From DAHUXD01 sp963736455 (GTDB lineage Bacteria; Acidobacteriota; Thermoanaerobaculia; UBA5066; Gp7-AA6), in assembly GCA_963736455.1 (NCBI GenBank), contig CAVTON010000001.1, forward strand, positions 1,860,001-1,924,000: 64,000 nucleotides of DNA. The letters run 5' to 3'. The notes under the pieces are model-generated. The model ran no database searches. It was not told where the DNA came from and saw only the letters and a program-made list of their open reading frames with translations. Position numbers and translations under genes: made by a program. Position 1 is the first letter of the stretch. Each line of letters opens with the position of its first letter. Positions 41,764 to 50,632 of the stretch are shown piece by piece.

Positions 41764-44142
41764 ATGAGCATCGGCGAACGGGATCACGCGGGTTCCCCGG
41801 GCGGAGTCCCGCGGAGGCGGACGGTCATACGAATCGGTGGCTTTCGTCCTCCTGCTGGCCGTCGGCGCCTCGCGGGTGCTCTTCGGGGCGACGCTCACCG
41901 TCACGACGACGAACGACAGCGGAGCGGGGTCGCTGCGACAGGCGATCCTCGACGCCAATAGCGGCGCGGGGAGCGACACGATCGAGTTCAACATCCCGGG
42001 CGGCGGCCCGTACGTCATCACGCCCCTCGCGCCGGGGCTTCCGGCGATGCTCGGGCCAACGATCGTGGACGGAACGACACAGCCCGGCTACGCCGGCACG
42101 CCGATCATCGAGATCGCCAACTTCGCCGGTTCCGGCTTGAAGCTCCAGGGAGGCTCGAGCACCGTTCGCGGGATCCTCGTTCGCGGTCTGAACACGGGCA
42201 TCGCCGTCGAGAGCAGCAACAACAACGTCGAGGGCTGCTACGTCGGCACCGACCTGACGGGCACCGCCGCCTCGGGCAATGGAACGGGGATCATCGTCCA
42301 GTCCGGCACGACCGGCAACATGATCGGCGGCTCCGCGGCGGCGCAGAGGAACCTCATCAGCGGAAACGTGACGGGGATTGGCCTCGTCAACAACACGGGC
42401 GTCGTCATCCAGGGCAACTTCATCGGCACGACCGCCGACGGAACCGCCGCCCTGGGCAACAGCCAGGGCGTCCTCGCGACGGCCACCACCGATCTCGTCG
42501 TCGGCGGATCGGGCGCGGGCGAGGGAAACGTGGTCGCGGGGAGCGCTCTGGAGGGCATCTACCTCACGGGCGGCAGCGGCGCCCACATTCAGGGAAACCG
42601 CATCGGGACGAACGCCGCCGGCACCGAGGCGCTCGGGAACGACGTCGGCATCCAGGCGACGAATCAGCCGGGCTCGTCATCGGCGGCAACTTCAACGCGA
42701 GCGAAGGGAACGTGATCTCCGGAAATACCCACCAGGCCGTTTTGATCGCGAGCGTCGGCGCGGTCGTGAAGGGCAATACGATCGGACTGGACTTCACGGG
42801 CCAGCAGCTCCTCCGCAACGGAACCGGCATCGAGCTCGACGCCAGCGCGACCGACTGCGTCATCGGCAGCATCACCAACGGCGAAGGCAACGCGATCGCC
42901 TGGAATGACGTCGGGGTCTACAACTACGGAATGCGCAACGCGATCCGCGGTAACCCGATCTTCTTCAACGGCTCGATCGGAATCGACAACGACCCGGCCG
43001 GCGTGACCCTGAACGACCCCGGCGATGCGGATACGGGCGCGAACGAGCTACAGAACTTCCCGTTCATCTCCTCGATCGACTACGGATCCACGTCGCTCAC
43101 CGTGCACGGCATTCTGAAGTCCACTCCCAACGTGACCTTCGATCTCGACTTCTACGAGAGCCCGTCCTGCACGCCACATCCTCGGGACCTGCTCCAGAGC
43201 GCGTACTACATCGGCTCGGCGCAGGTCACGACGAACGGCTCCGGCGACGCTCTCTTCGACATCCCCCTGAGCGACGCCAACGCCGCGACGATGCCGCCCG
43301 TCTCCGTCACCGCGACGGACCCTTCCGGGAACACGTCCGAGTTCTCACAGAACGTGATCTACGGTTCGTCTCCGCGATCGGGTCCGGCCGCCGGAGGAGT
43401 GACGGTGACGCTGACCGGGACGCATTTCGTCGCGGGCGCGACGGTGACCTTCGGCGGGGTCCCGGGAACGAACGTCACGTTCACGAACGAGACGAGCATG
43501 AAGGCCGACGCACCCGCGCTGGCCGCGGCGACCGTCAACGACATCCAGGTCAACAACACCGACGGCACGAGCGGCCTCCTGAAGAAGGCGTGGATCGTCG
43601 ACTTCCTCGACGTCCCGGGCGCTCAGCAGTTCTACTCGTGGGTCACGACGCTCGTCTCGAACGCGATCACCGTCGGCATCGGCGGCGGCGACTACGGGGT
43701 GCTGGACCCCACGCTCCGGCAGCAGATGGCCGTCTTCCTGCTGAAGGGCCGCCATGGCCTCTGCTACACGCCGCCGCCGTGCACGGGCGCCTTCGGCGAC
43801 GTCCCCTGTCCCTCGACGTTCGCGAACTGGATCGAGGCGCTCGCGGCCGAGGGCATCACCGGCGGCTGCGGCAGCGGCAACTACTGCCCGACGAATCCCG
43901 TCCGGCGCGACCAGATGGCCGTGTTCCTGCTGAAGGCCGAGCACGGTCCGGCGTACGTCCCGCCCGTGTGCCACGGCGCTTTCGGCGACGTGCCTTGCCC
44001 TTCGCAGTTCGCCAACTGGATCGAGCAGCTCAGCGCCGAGGGCATCACCGGCGGCTGCGGCGGCGGCAACTACTGCCCGGCCAACCCCAACACGCGCGGG
44101 CAGATGGCGGTGTTCCTGGTGAAGACGTTCGGACTGGAGTAA
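41764..44142 (+). CDS. Secreted beta-helix protein with IPT domain and SLH-like tail (two compensating apparent frameshifts)
   Basis: A third paralogue of the beta-helix/SLH family. The ATG at 41764 has an excellent GGGAGG ribosome site, but the signal peptide core (FVLLLAVGASRVLFGATL) and TVTTTNDSGAGSLRQAI lie one frame over, entered near 41820-41840. The frame returns near 42666-42672, where one missing C would restore GLVIGGNF. ATG to stop is an exact multiple of three. Downstream are the rest of the beta-helix, TATDPSGNTSEFSQ, an IPT/TIG domain (GVTVTLTGTHFVAGATVTFGG split) and three SLH-like repeats. Either two sequencing errors or a damaged gene. Without the ATG, a GTG at 41837 opens the second frame. 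Confidence 0.82.
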
Positions 44143-44150
44143 ACGAGCCC

Positions 44151-44186
44151 CCCGGGGAGGAGGTGCCGGCCTGCTTCCTCCCCGGG
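44151..44186. terminator. Bidirectional hairpin terminator candidate between convergent genes
   Basis: CCCGGGGAGGA (44151-44161) pairs perfectly with TCCTCCCCGGG (44176-44186) around a 14-nt loop, 8 nt after the beta-helix gene's stop and facing the convergent radical SAM gene. There is no T-tract. Confidence 0.6.
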
Positions 44187-44241
44187 CCTCGAACACGCGC
44201 CGGGGGCGCCGAATCCCTGTGGCGCCACGGATCCGCTCGGA

Positions 44242-45687
44242 TCAGCTGGCTTCGAGGGCCTGAGCCGGAGCGGCCGAGAGCTCGCCCCGCGTGGCCTCGT
44301 GCTCCTTCAGGTACGCCTCGGCCTTCATCATGCGCTGCGTGCGCATCAGGACACGCGTCAGGTACGGAATCTGCGACGGGCGGATCTGGCGCATCCAGTC
44401 GAGCCAGCTCTTCTCGCCCGCCGTGTTGAGGATCGAGCGCCGCCAGGTCTCGGCGTAGAGCTCGAAGAAGCGCCGTGCGCCGAGCCTCGGCTCCCAGAGG
44501 ACGTGGTGCATGTCGTACTTGAACCAGGGCTGGCCCTCGAGGGCCGGCGCGAGCTTCTGGTAGAGCTCGGTGCCGGGCAGGGGCGTGAGGATCGTGTAAC
44601 CGGCGCGCTGGAATCCGTGGGTGGCCACGAAGTCCCAGAGCTCTCGAAACTGCGCTTCGTCCCAATCCGGATCCACGAGAAAGTTCCCCGTCACGCCGTA
44701 TCCGAACGACCGCGCAATCCGCGCGGCCTCGATCGAAGCCGCCACCCCGGCGTCCTTCGTGACGCTCGCCAGACCCGCGTCGGAGGCGGCCTCGAGGCCG
44801 AAGAAGATGTCGAAGTCCTTCGCAATCGGCCGCCAGGCCTCGAGTAGATCCGCGTGGCGGACGACGAGATCCGTGCGCGTCTGGACGAGCAGCCACCGTT
44901 TCCGCACTCCGCGTCGAATGAGCGCCTCGGCGAGAGCGCGGCTCCGCTCCGGGTGGTTCCAGAAGAGGTCGTCCGCGATGAAGACGGCATCGCCCGCTGC
45001 CGCGAGGTCGTCGACGACCGCGCCGAGCGACCGCTCGCGAAAGGACCGGCCGTAGAGCTGCCACACGGAGCAGAAGCTGCACCGGAACGGGCAGCCCCGC
45101 GCCGTCTCCACGAGCCAGACGGGCTTGAAGAGGAGGCAGTGGTACTTCGAGCGATACCGCTCCGCGAGGTCGCGCGCCGGCGCCGGAACCTCGTCGAGGC
45201 CCGTGCGCTCCTCGAGTGGTCGTGTCGCCGCCCAGCCATCGCGCCCATTGACGAGCAGGGCGGGAACTTCGGTCGGCGGGCGCCCGGCGGCCAGAGCGTC
45301 CGCCAGCGCCGGCACGACCTCTTCCCCGTCGTCCACGCAGATCGCGTCGATCTCCGGAACCTGCAGCGGTCCCGGAAACGCGGCGGCGGCATGGCCCCCG
45401 GCGAGGATGAACGCCTCGGGACACAGACGCCGCACTCTCCGCGCGGTCTCGATCACGCGGTCGTATTCGAGCGCGTGCATGCAGGAGATCCCGACCATGC
45501 GCGGACGCGTCCGCCGCGTCCACGCCGCGACGCTTCCGCCGAACCGCAGATCCAGGAGGCTCGGCTCGTGGCCGCGCGCCCGAAGCGCCGCGCCGACGTA
45601 CTCCAGGCCGAGCGGCTCGACGCGGAAGAAGGGCCCCAGCCCGAAGCGCTCGTTACCCGGATCGGGCCGGATCAGCAGGACGTTCAT
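44242..45687 (-). CDS. B12-binding radical SAM enzyme, HpnR-like
   Basis: A 481-residue cytoplasmic enzyme with an N-terminal cobalamin-binding fold (about 1-130; LEPLGLEYV-like start, GISCMHALEY, ILAGGHA) and a radical SAM core whose cluster cysteines are C199, C203 and C206 in ARGCPFRCSFC. GRSFRERS, FLVDPDWDEAQFRELWDFV and TPLPGTELY closely resemble the hopanoid C-3 methylase HpnR as I remember it, but no squalene/hopanoid genes are visible here. It could therefore methylate another substrate. TACAAT lies 14 nt before ATG 45687, overlapping the divergent acyltransferase promoter. Confidence 0.83.
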   Translation of the reverse strand: MNVLLIRPDPGNERFGLGPFFRVEPLGLEYVGAALRARGHEPSLLDLRFGGSVAAWTRRTRPRMVGISCMHALEYDRVIETARRVRRLCPEAFILAGGHAAAAFPGPLQVPEIDAICVDDGEEVVPALADALAAGRPPTEVPALLVNGRDGWAATRPLEERTGLDEVPAPARDLAERYRSKYHCLLFKPVWLVETARGCPFRCSFCSVWQLYGRSFRERSLGAVVDDLAAAGDAVFIADDLFWNHPERSRALAEALIRRGVRKRWLLVQTRTDLVVRHADLLEAWRPIAKDFDIFFGLEAASDAGLASVTKDAGVAASIEAARIARSFGYGVTGNFLVDPDWDEAQFRELWDFVATHGFQRAGYTILTPLPGTELYQKLAPALEGQPWFKYDMHHVLWEPRLGARRFFELYAETWRRSILNTAGEKSWLDWMRQIRPSQIPYLTRVLMRTQRMMKAEAYLKEHEATRGELSAAPAQALEAS

Positions 45688-45701
45688 CGTGTGCACTGCG
45701 A

Positions 45702-45711
45702 ATTGTAGACT
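45702..45711. promoter_or_regulatory. Overlapping divergent -10 elements
   Basis: TACAAT reads leftward (45707-45702) toward the radical SAM gene. TAGACT reads rightward (45706-45711) toward the acyltransferase at 45723, 11 nt before its ATG. They share two base pairs, so only one polymerase could bind at a time. Confidence 0.5.
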
Positions 45712-45722
45712 TGGTTTCCGGC

Positions 45723-46664
45723 ATGGGCGAAATCGAGGAGCTCCGCGTCCCATCGGTAGGCGCTCCCTCCCCGCGCGGCCGCAAGAAGTGGGTCAGTCAC
45801 GGCCTCTCGAACCGCATCGTCTACGGCGGCCTGCACTACGGCGCGCGCTGGCTGCCGATGGCGGCGCTGAACACCATCAACCTCGTGGGCAACGGCCTCG
45901 CGGTGACGTTCCTGAAGCGGACGAAGGCCGGAATGCGCGACAACTTCCGCCGCGCCCTCGGCGTCGGCGAGGCCAGGGCCGGGGAGCTCGCGCGCGGCCA
46001 GTTCTTCGAGTACGGCCGCCACACGATCGACATCTGGCGTCTGCGCAGCGAGGCCTTCGTCCCCCGCATCACGACCTTCGAGGCGGACGCCCTCGTCCTC
46101 GAGCGGAGCCGGAGAGGAGGAAGGGGCTTTCTCCTCGTGACCGGCCACGTCGGAAACTGGGAGATGGGAGCGGTGACGCTTCGGCAGCATGATCTCGTTC
46201 CGGCCGTCGTCGGTCAGGCGGAGCTCGATCCGAACGTGCAAGACATGCGCCAGCAGCTTCGCGAGCGCCTCGGCGTCGAGTCGATCGACATCGGCACGTC
46301 GATGGCGACGGCGTTCAAGGTCCGCTCCGCGGTGGACCGCGGCCGCGCCGTCGCGCTCCTCGTGGATCGCGCCTACCCGGAGGACCGCGTCGTCGTCCCG
46401 TTCTTCGGCCGTCCCACGCCCTTTCTTCGCTCGCCGGCGCTGCTCGCCCGATTCTGCGGCTGCGAGATCCTGCCGGGATTCTTTCTGCGCAACGCGGACG
46501 GCTCCTACTTCAACGTCTGGGGCGAGCCCCTGCGCGCGGACACGGGCCGCTCCGCCGACGAGGACGCGGTCCGGATCATGACGCGGATCGCGTCGGACCT
46601 CGAGGGCGTCGTCCGGCGCTTCCCGACGCAGTGGTTCAACTTCTACCGGTTCTGGGCCGACTGA
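45723..46664 (+). CDS. LpxL/HtrB-family lysophospholipid or lipid A acyltransferase
   Basis: A 313-residue membrane-associated acyltransferase. FLLVTGHVGNWEMG contains the H-x4-E catalytic motif (family form HxGNWE). VALLVDRAY and VPFFGRPTPFLRSPALLAR are conserved downstream segments that bind the acyl donor and glycerol or sugar acceptor. In proteobacteria such enzymes acylate lipid A precursors. In this organism the acceptor may be another membrane lipid. ATG 45723 is chosen over TTG 45711, which overlaps the -10 hexamer TAGACT. Confidence 0.88.
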   Translation: MGEIEELRVPSVGAPSPRGRKKWVSHGLSNRIVYGGLHYGARWLPMAALNTINLVGNGLAVTFLKRTKAGMRDNFRRALGVGEARAGELARGQFFEYGRHTIDIWRLRSEAFVPRITTFEADALVLERSRRGGRGFLLVTGHVGNWEMGAVTLRQHDLVPAVVGQAELDPNVQDMRQQLRERLGVESIDIGTSMATAFKVRSAVDRGRAVALLVDRAYPEDRVVVPFFGRPTPFLRSPALLARFCGCEILPGFFLRNADGSYFNVWGEPLRADTGRSADEDAVRIMTRIASDLEGVVRRFPTQWFNFYRFWAD

Positions 46665-46735
46665 CCGAGCCGCGCGTCGCGCGCGTGGTGGCATTCCGCG
46701 CGCTTCCAAAGGTCGAAAAAAGGAAGAGTGCATGA

Positions 46736-46903
46736 GCGACCAGGAACCATCGTTTCTGGACGTTCGCCGGGGGCCTGACGAATCTCGAGGTCACGACGAC
46801 CGTGACGGATACCCACTCGGGAACCGTCCGGACCTACCACAACGCCCAGGGAGCGAAGTTTGCTCCGATCCAGGACACGAGCGCCTTCGCGACCTGCCCC
46901 TGA
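46736..46903 (+). pseudogene. Relic of the small secreted-protein domain
   Basis: After an in-frame TGA (46733-46735) the plus strand reads HRFWTFAGGLTNLEV, then TVTDTHSGTVRTYHN, then KFAPIQDTSAFATC and a stop. This is the C-terminal half of the domain in the 160-residue protein at 28559 (WFFASGLTNVGV and FAPIQDTSAF there). No start codon, signal peptide or N-terminal half is present. It is a decayed copy squeezed between the acyltransferase and radical SAM stops. Confidence 0.8.
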
Positions 46904-46915
46904 CGGTCCGAGGCG

Positions 46916-48181
46916 TCAAGGCACCGGAGCCGCCGCCGGCCGCTCCCATTTGCCGTACACGTAGTTCCCGCAGCAGCGCGCGCAGATCGGCAGCGGCTCC
47001 TTCGCGAGCTTTTCGCGGAAGCGCTCGGCCTTCTCGCCGGTCCAGATCTCGCGAAACGGGCTCCGTCGCACATTGCCGATGAAGTAGTCGGGGAAGTCTC
47101 CGCAGAACGTGACTTCGCCGTCGGGCTCGACCTGCGCGAAGTACCACGCCACGGGACAGAGGTTGTGGCCGAAGGTCCGGCCGAAATCGGAGAAATACGC
47201 GGGAACTTTCTCGGCGGGAACGTCGGGAACGAACGACGTCCAGGGCCGTCCGAGCGTCGAGTCGAGGAACCGCCGGCGCTTGAGCCCCTTCAGGAGCCGC
47301 ACGAGCTCGGCCATCTGGCGCCCTCTCGTCGCCACGAGCGATCCGCCGTCGAAGTCGAACCCCTTCCACGAGGTCGCGGCGATTCCGAACTCCTCCCGCA
47401 TCACGCGCTCGTAGTCCGCGCCGACGCGGGCCGGGACGAACCACCGCAGCCCGACGTTGATCGTGTCGAGCGGGAGGTCGCGCAGGGCCTCGATGGCCGG
47501 GGCGATCGCGTCGAGATTGAGCTCCGTCACCGGCAGGATCGCCATCTGAAAAGGCACGGCCCGCTTCAGCTTCTTCTGCCAGTGAGCGACCGCCCGGACT
47601 CCCGCCGCGGCCTTCTCGTAGCTGTCGGAGCGGCCGCGGATCCGGTTGTGGACGTCGGGAGGGCCATCGATCGAGACGGCGATCGAGTCGATGCCGGCCT
47701 CGACGAGCTCGCGCGCGAGCGGCTCGAGGCGGCCGCCGTTGGTGATGACCGTGCACGTCAGGCCCCGCGCCTTGACCTCGCGGATGAGGGGAAGGATGTC
47801 GGGATAGAGGAACGGCTCTCCGCCGAAGAGGCTGATGATCGGATCGAACGGCGCGATCTCATCGAGGAGCTTCACGTAGTCCGCGAGCGCGAGCTGCCGT
47901 TTCGCGCCGACGAGCTCCTGGATGCGGGCGCGCTCGAGCGCCCCGTCGGTGGCGTCCGCGCCCGACTGCGTCCGGAAGATCCCGGTGTCGCCCCACTGGC
48001 CGCACATCTTGCAGCGCAGGTTGCAGAGGTTCGTCACGCGCAGCTGGACGAACGTCGGCATCGGCAGGTTCCCGGGGCTCGGAGCGGCGAGATGCTCCAT
48101 CACGGCCCGGCGCCCCCGCTTCATGCGGCCGAGGTGGCGGCGGGCGAACCCGGCGAGGCGCAGCCCGCGGCGAAAGCTCAT
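46916..48181 (-). CDS. Radical SAM protein with SPASM-like C-terminal cysteines
   Basis: A 421-residue enzyme with the radical SAM cluster C53, C57 and C60 in TNLCNLRCKMC, LFGGEPFLYPD (SAM-binding GGE) and ISIDGPPDVHNRIRG-type strand motifs. The C-terminal region has further cysteines in NLCPVAWYF, VTFCGDF and PICARCCGNYVYGKW, the SPASM/twitch pattern for auxiliary Fe-S clusters. Such enzymes modify peptides, proteins or small molecules; the substrate is unknown and no small precursor peptide gene was found beside it. It starts 7 nt after the M64 peptidase stop, so the two are probably one operon. Confidence 0.86.
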   Translation of the reverse strand: MSFRRGLRLAGFARRHLGRMKRGRRAVMEHLAAPSPGNLPMPTFVQLRVTNLCNLRCKMCGQWGDTGIFRTQSGADATDGALERARIQELVGAKRQLALADYVKLLDEIAPFDPIISLFGGEPFLYPDILPLIREVKARGLTCTVITNGGRLEPLARELVEAGIDSIAVSIDGPPDVHNRIRGRSDSYEKAAAGVRAVAHWQKKLKRAVPFQMAILPVTELNLDAIAPAIEALRDLPLDTINVGLRWFVPARVGADYERVMREEFGIAATSWKGFDFDGGSLVATRGRQMAELVRLLKGLKRRRFLDSTLGRPWTSFVPDVPAEKVPAYFSDFGRTFGHNLCPVAWYFAQVEPDGEVTFCGDFPDYFIGNVRRSPFREIWTGEKAERFREKLAKEPLPICARCCGNYVYGKWERPAAAPVP

Positions 48182-48188
48182 GCCGCCG

Positions 48189-49604
48189 CTACCGGCTGTA
48201 CAGGTCGATGACGGTGGAGATCGCGCGCCGGCACACGGCGCAGAAGGGAACCTGGTCCCGCGAGAACATGATGCAGTCTTCCTGGGGCCGGTAGTAGCCC
48301 TTCGCCTCGTAGAGCGCGCCCTCGAAGGCGCCGACCTGTCCCGAATGGGCGTCGGTCCCGAGCAGCTTCGTCTCGAAGGCCTGCTCCGATCGGAAGAGCG
48401 CGTCCATCTCGTCCTCCGGGCGGTTCTCGGCCCGGATCCTGCGGCGCTTCTCCTGCGCCTCGCGCGACGCCTTCTCGAACTCCTCCTGTTTCCACGGCGT
48501 CGGGATCGGCGTGCCCGGCGCGACCAGGTCCTTCCACTTCAGGTTCTTCGGATCGAGCAGCGCGGTCGCGTTCGGCTCCCAGGGTTCGACGCGGACGGCC
48601 GGCGCGGGGCCATACGCCACCGCGGACGTGAAGTACTCGTCGGCGAGCCCCGCGAAGTGGTGGCCGAACTCGTGCACGAAGACGTAGGGCGCCCAGAGGC
48701 TGTCGGCCGCGACGGTCCCGAACAGCCCGAAGATTCCGCCGCCGCCGTAGGTCCGGGAGTTCGTCAGGATCTCGACGAACTCGTACGGCGCGAACGACGC
48801 GACGTCGCGGAACGACCGGTTCTCGAACGTCAGGATGTAGCGCTCCGAGCCGAACGCGTCGTAGGTCGCGCCGACGCGCGAACGGCGGTGCACGCCGGTC
48901 GACGGCCGCGAGATCCCCGACTCCTCGGAGGGCGGACAGAGCGCCCAAACGTTGAAGTCCGAGCGGCGCTCCTTGAAGGGCGAGACCGCGAAGAGCATGT
49001 CGGCGAGACGGCGCGCGTCCTTCTCGAACTTCCCGCGCTCGGCCGCCGTATAGCCGTCGCCGAGAATGAGGAAGTCGACCTTGTCCGCCGGATCGCCCAT
49101 CTTCTGGATCTCGAGCAGCGGGCCGGGGGACGCCGGCTTCGCCGCGTCGATGAAAATGTCCCTCGGGTCGAGCACGAGGCTCCAGATCTCGCGGAAGGCA
49201 TTGGACGCGCCGCGCTTCTTCAGGACGATCTGGACCGGGGCTTCGGGCATCGGAAAGCGCAGCGACTCCGAGAACGTGCGGCGCTCGGTCTTCGCCTCGT
49301 CCGTCGTCTCCCATTCGCCGTAGATCGAGGCGAAGCCGCGCGAGTACACCGGGCGGTTCGTCGCGCGGTCGATGACCTCGAAGAAGTACTTCCCGAGGTT
49401 CGTGCCGTCGAGAGGCTTGCGGGGATTTCCCGGCCAGGGCAGAGGCTCGACCACGACCCGATCCAGGCTGAACACCTCGTCCGCCGCGTTGCCGGTGTGG
49501 AAGTAGTCGACCCGCATGGTGGGCGGAGCGGCGGCTCCGAAGGCCGTGGCGGAGACGGCGGCCAGGGCGAATCCAAGGATTGACCCGATAGGCTTTTTGG
49601 GCAT
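48189..49604 (-). CDS. Exported M64-type metallopeptidase (IgA peptidase M64 family)
   Basis: A 471-residue secreted zinc peptidase. Signal peptide to about residue 24. An N-terminal beta domain with PRKPLDGTNLGKYFFEV precedes the catalytic domain, which has FLILGDGYTAAE (about 178-189), the zinc motif HEFGHH at 311-316 and ADEY at 321-324 as the likely third ligand. The family is known for Clostridium ramosum IgA protease but is widespread in soil bacteria, so the substrate here is unknown. TAGGAT lies 8 nt before the ATG. It is followed closely by the radical SAM gene. Confidence 0.9.
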   Translation of the reverse strand: MPKKPIGSILGFALAAVSATAFGAAAPPTMRVDYFHTGNAADEVFSLDRVVVEPLPWPGNPRKPLDGTNLGKYFFEVIDRATNRPVYSRGFASIYGEWETTDEAKTERRTFSESLRFPMPEAPVQIVLKKRGASNAFREIWSLVLDPRDIFIDAAKPASPGPLLEIQKMGDPADKVDFLILGDGYTAAERGKFEKDARRLADMLFAVSPFKERRSDFNVWALCPPSEESGISRPSTGVHRRSRVGATYDAFGSERYILTFENRSFRDVASFAPYEFVEILTNSRTYGGGGIFGLFGTVAADSLWAPYVFVHEFGHHFAGLADEYFTSAVAYGPAPAVRVEPWEPNATALLDPKNLKWKDLVAPGTPIPTPWKQEEFEKASREAQEKRRRIRAENRPEDEMDALFRSEQAFETKLLGTDAHSGQVGAFEGALYEAKGYYRPQEDCIMFSRDQVPFCAVCRRAISTVIDLYSR

Positions 49605-49612
49605 GAACCCAT

Positions 49613-49618
49613 ATCCTA
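49613..49618 (-). promoter_or_regulatory. -10 element of the M64 peptidase gene
   Basis: TAGGAT on the minus strand, 8 nt before ATG 49604; no Shine-Dalgarno between. Confidence 0.5.
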
Positions 49619-49627
49619 ACCCTCCCG

Positions 49628-49633
49628 TATCAT
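49628..49633 (+). promoter_or_regulatory. -10 element of cysK
   Basis: TATCAT, 30 nt before the cysK ATG. Unlike its neighbours this gene has a leader with a strong ribosome site, AAGGAGG, 8 nt before ATG 49664. Confidence 0.5.
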
Positions 49634-49663
49634 CGGAATCGGGCCAGTAAGGAGGAACCGTCC

Positions 49664-50611
49664 ATGATCTACGAGAACATCCTGGGCACGATCGGCAACA
49701 CGCCCGTCGTCAGGATCAACCACCTCGCGCCGCAGGGCACGACGATCTACGTCAAGTGCGAGGCGTTCAATCCCCTGTCGTCGGTCAAGGACCGGCTCGC
49801 GATCGCGATCATCGAGGACGCGGAGCGCCGGGGCGAGCTGAAGCCGGGCCAGACGGTCATCGAGGCGACTTCCGGCAACACGGGTATCGCGCTCGCGATG
49901 GTCTGCGCCGTGAAGGGATACCCGTTCGTCGCCGTCATGTCCGATACTTTCTCGATCGAGCGCCGCAAGCTGATGCGCGCCCTCGGCGCCAAAGTCGTGC
50001 TCTACCCCGCGGCCGAGCGCGCCACCGGGATGGTCAAGAAGGCCGAGGAGGTCGCGAAGAAGAACGGCTGGTTCCTCGCGCGCCAGTTCGAGAACCCCGC
50101 CAACCCGGCGTACCACCGTCAGACGACCGGCCCCGAGATCCTTCGCGACTTCGCCGGGAAGCGGCTGGACTACTGGGTGACGGGCTATGGCACGGGTGGC
50201 ACCCTGACCGGAGCCGGCGAAATGATCAAGAAGGCTCGCCCCGAAACCAAGGTCGTCGTCACGGAACCGGAAAGCGCGGCGCTTCTCTCCGGAAAGGAGT
50301 GGGCGCCGCACAAGGTTCAGGGCTGGACGCCCAACTTCATCCCGGCCGTCCTCGACCGCAACGTCTACGACGAGATCGTCACCGTCACCGACGTCGAGGC
50401 CCGCGATGCGGCCCGCGAGCTCGCGACGAAGGAGGGCATCTTCTGCGGGATCTCGTCGGGCGGCACGTTCGCGGCGGCCCGGAAGGTGGCGGCGAAGGCT
50501 CCGAGAGGCGCGGTGCTCCTGGCGATGCTTCCCGACACGGGCGAGCGCTATCTCTCGACCTTCCTCTTCGAGGGCATCAACGAAGGCACCGACGAAGTCG
50601 CCGGGTTCTGA
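49664..50611 (+). CDS. cysK: Cysteine synthase A (O-acetylserine sulfhydrylase)
   Basis: A 315-residue PLP enzyme making cysteine from O-acetylserine and sulfide. The PLP lysine is K42 in NPLSSVKDRLA. EATSGNTGIALA (about 67-78) is the substrate loop, TGYGTGGTLTG binds the PLP phosphate, and GISSGGTFAA and LPDTGERYLST complete the signature. Length and motifs fit CysK rather than cystathionine beta-synthase. The gene stands alone and diverges from the M64 peptidase. Confidence 0.95.
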   Translation: MIYENILGTIGNTPVVRINHLAPQGTTIYVKCEAFNPLSSVKDRLAIAIIEDAERRGELKPGQTVIEATSGNTGIALAMVCAVKGYPFVAVMSDTFSIERRKLMRALGAKVVLYPAAERATGMVKKAEEVAKKNGWFLARQFENPANPAYHRQTTGPEILRDFAGKRLDYWVTGYGTGGTLTGAGEMIKKARPETKVVVTEPESAALLSGKEWAPHKVQGWTPNFIPAVLDRNVYDEIVTVTDVEARDAARELATKEGIFCGISSGGTFAAARKVAAKAPRGAVLLAMLPDTGERYLSTFLFEGINEGTDEVAGF

Positions 50612-50632
50612 TTGCCGCGGGCGCCGGGCCGC

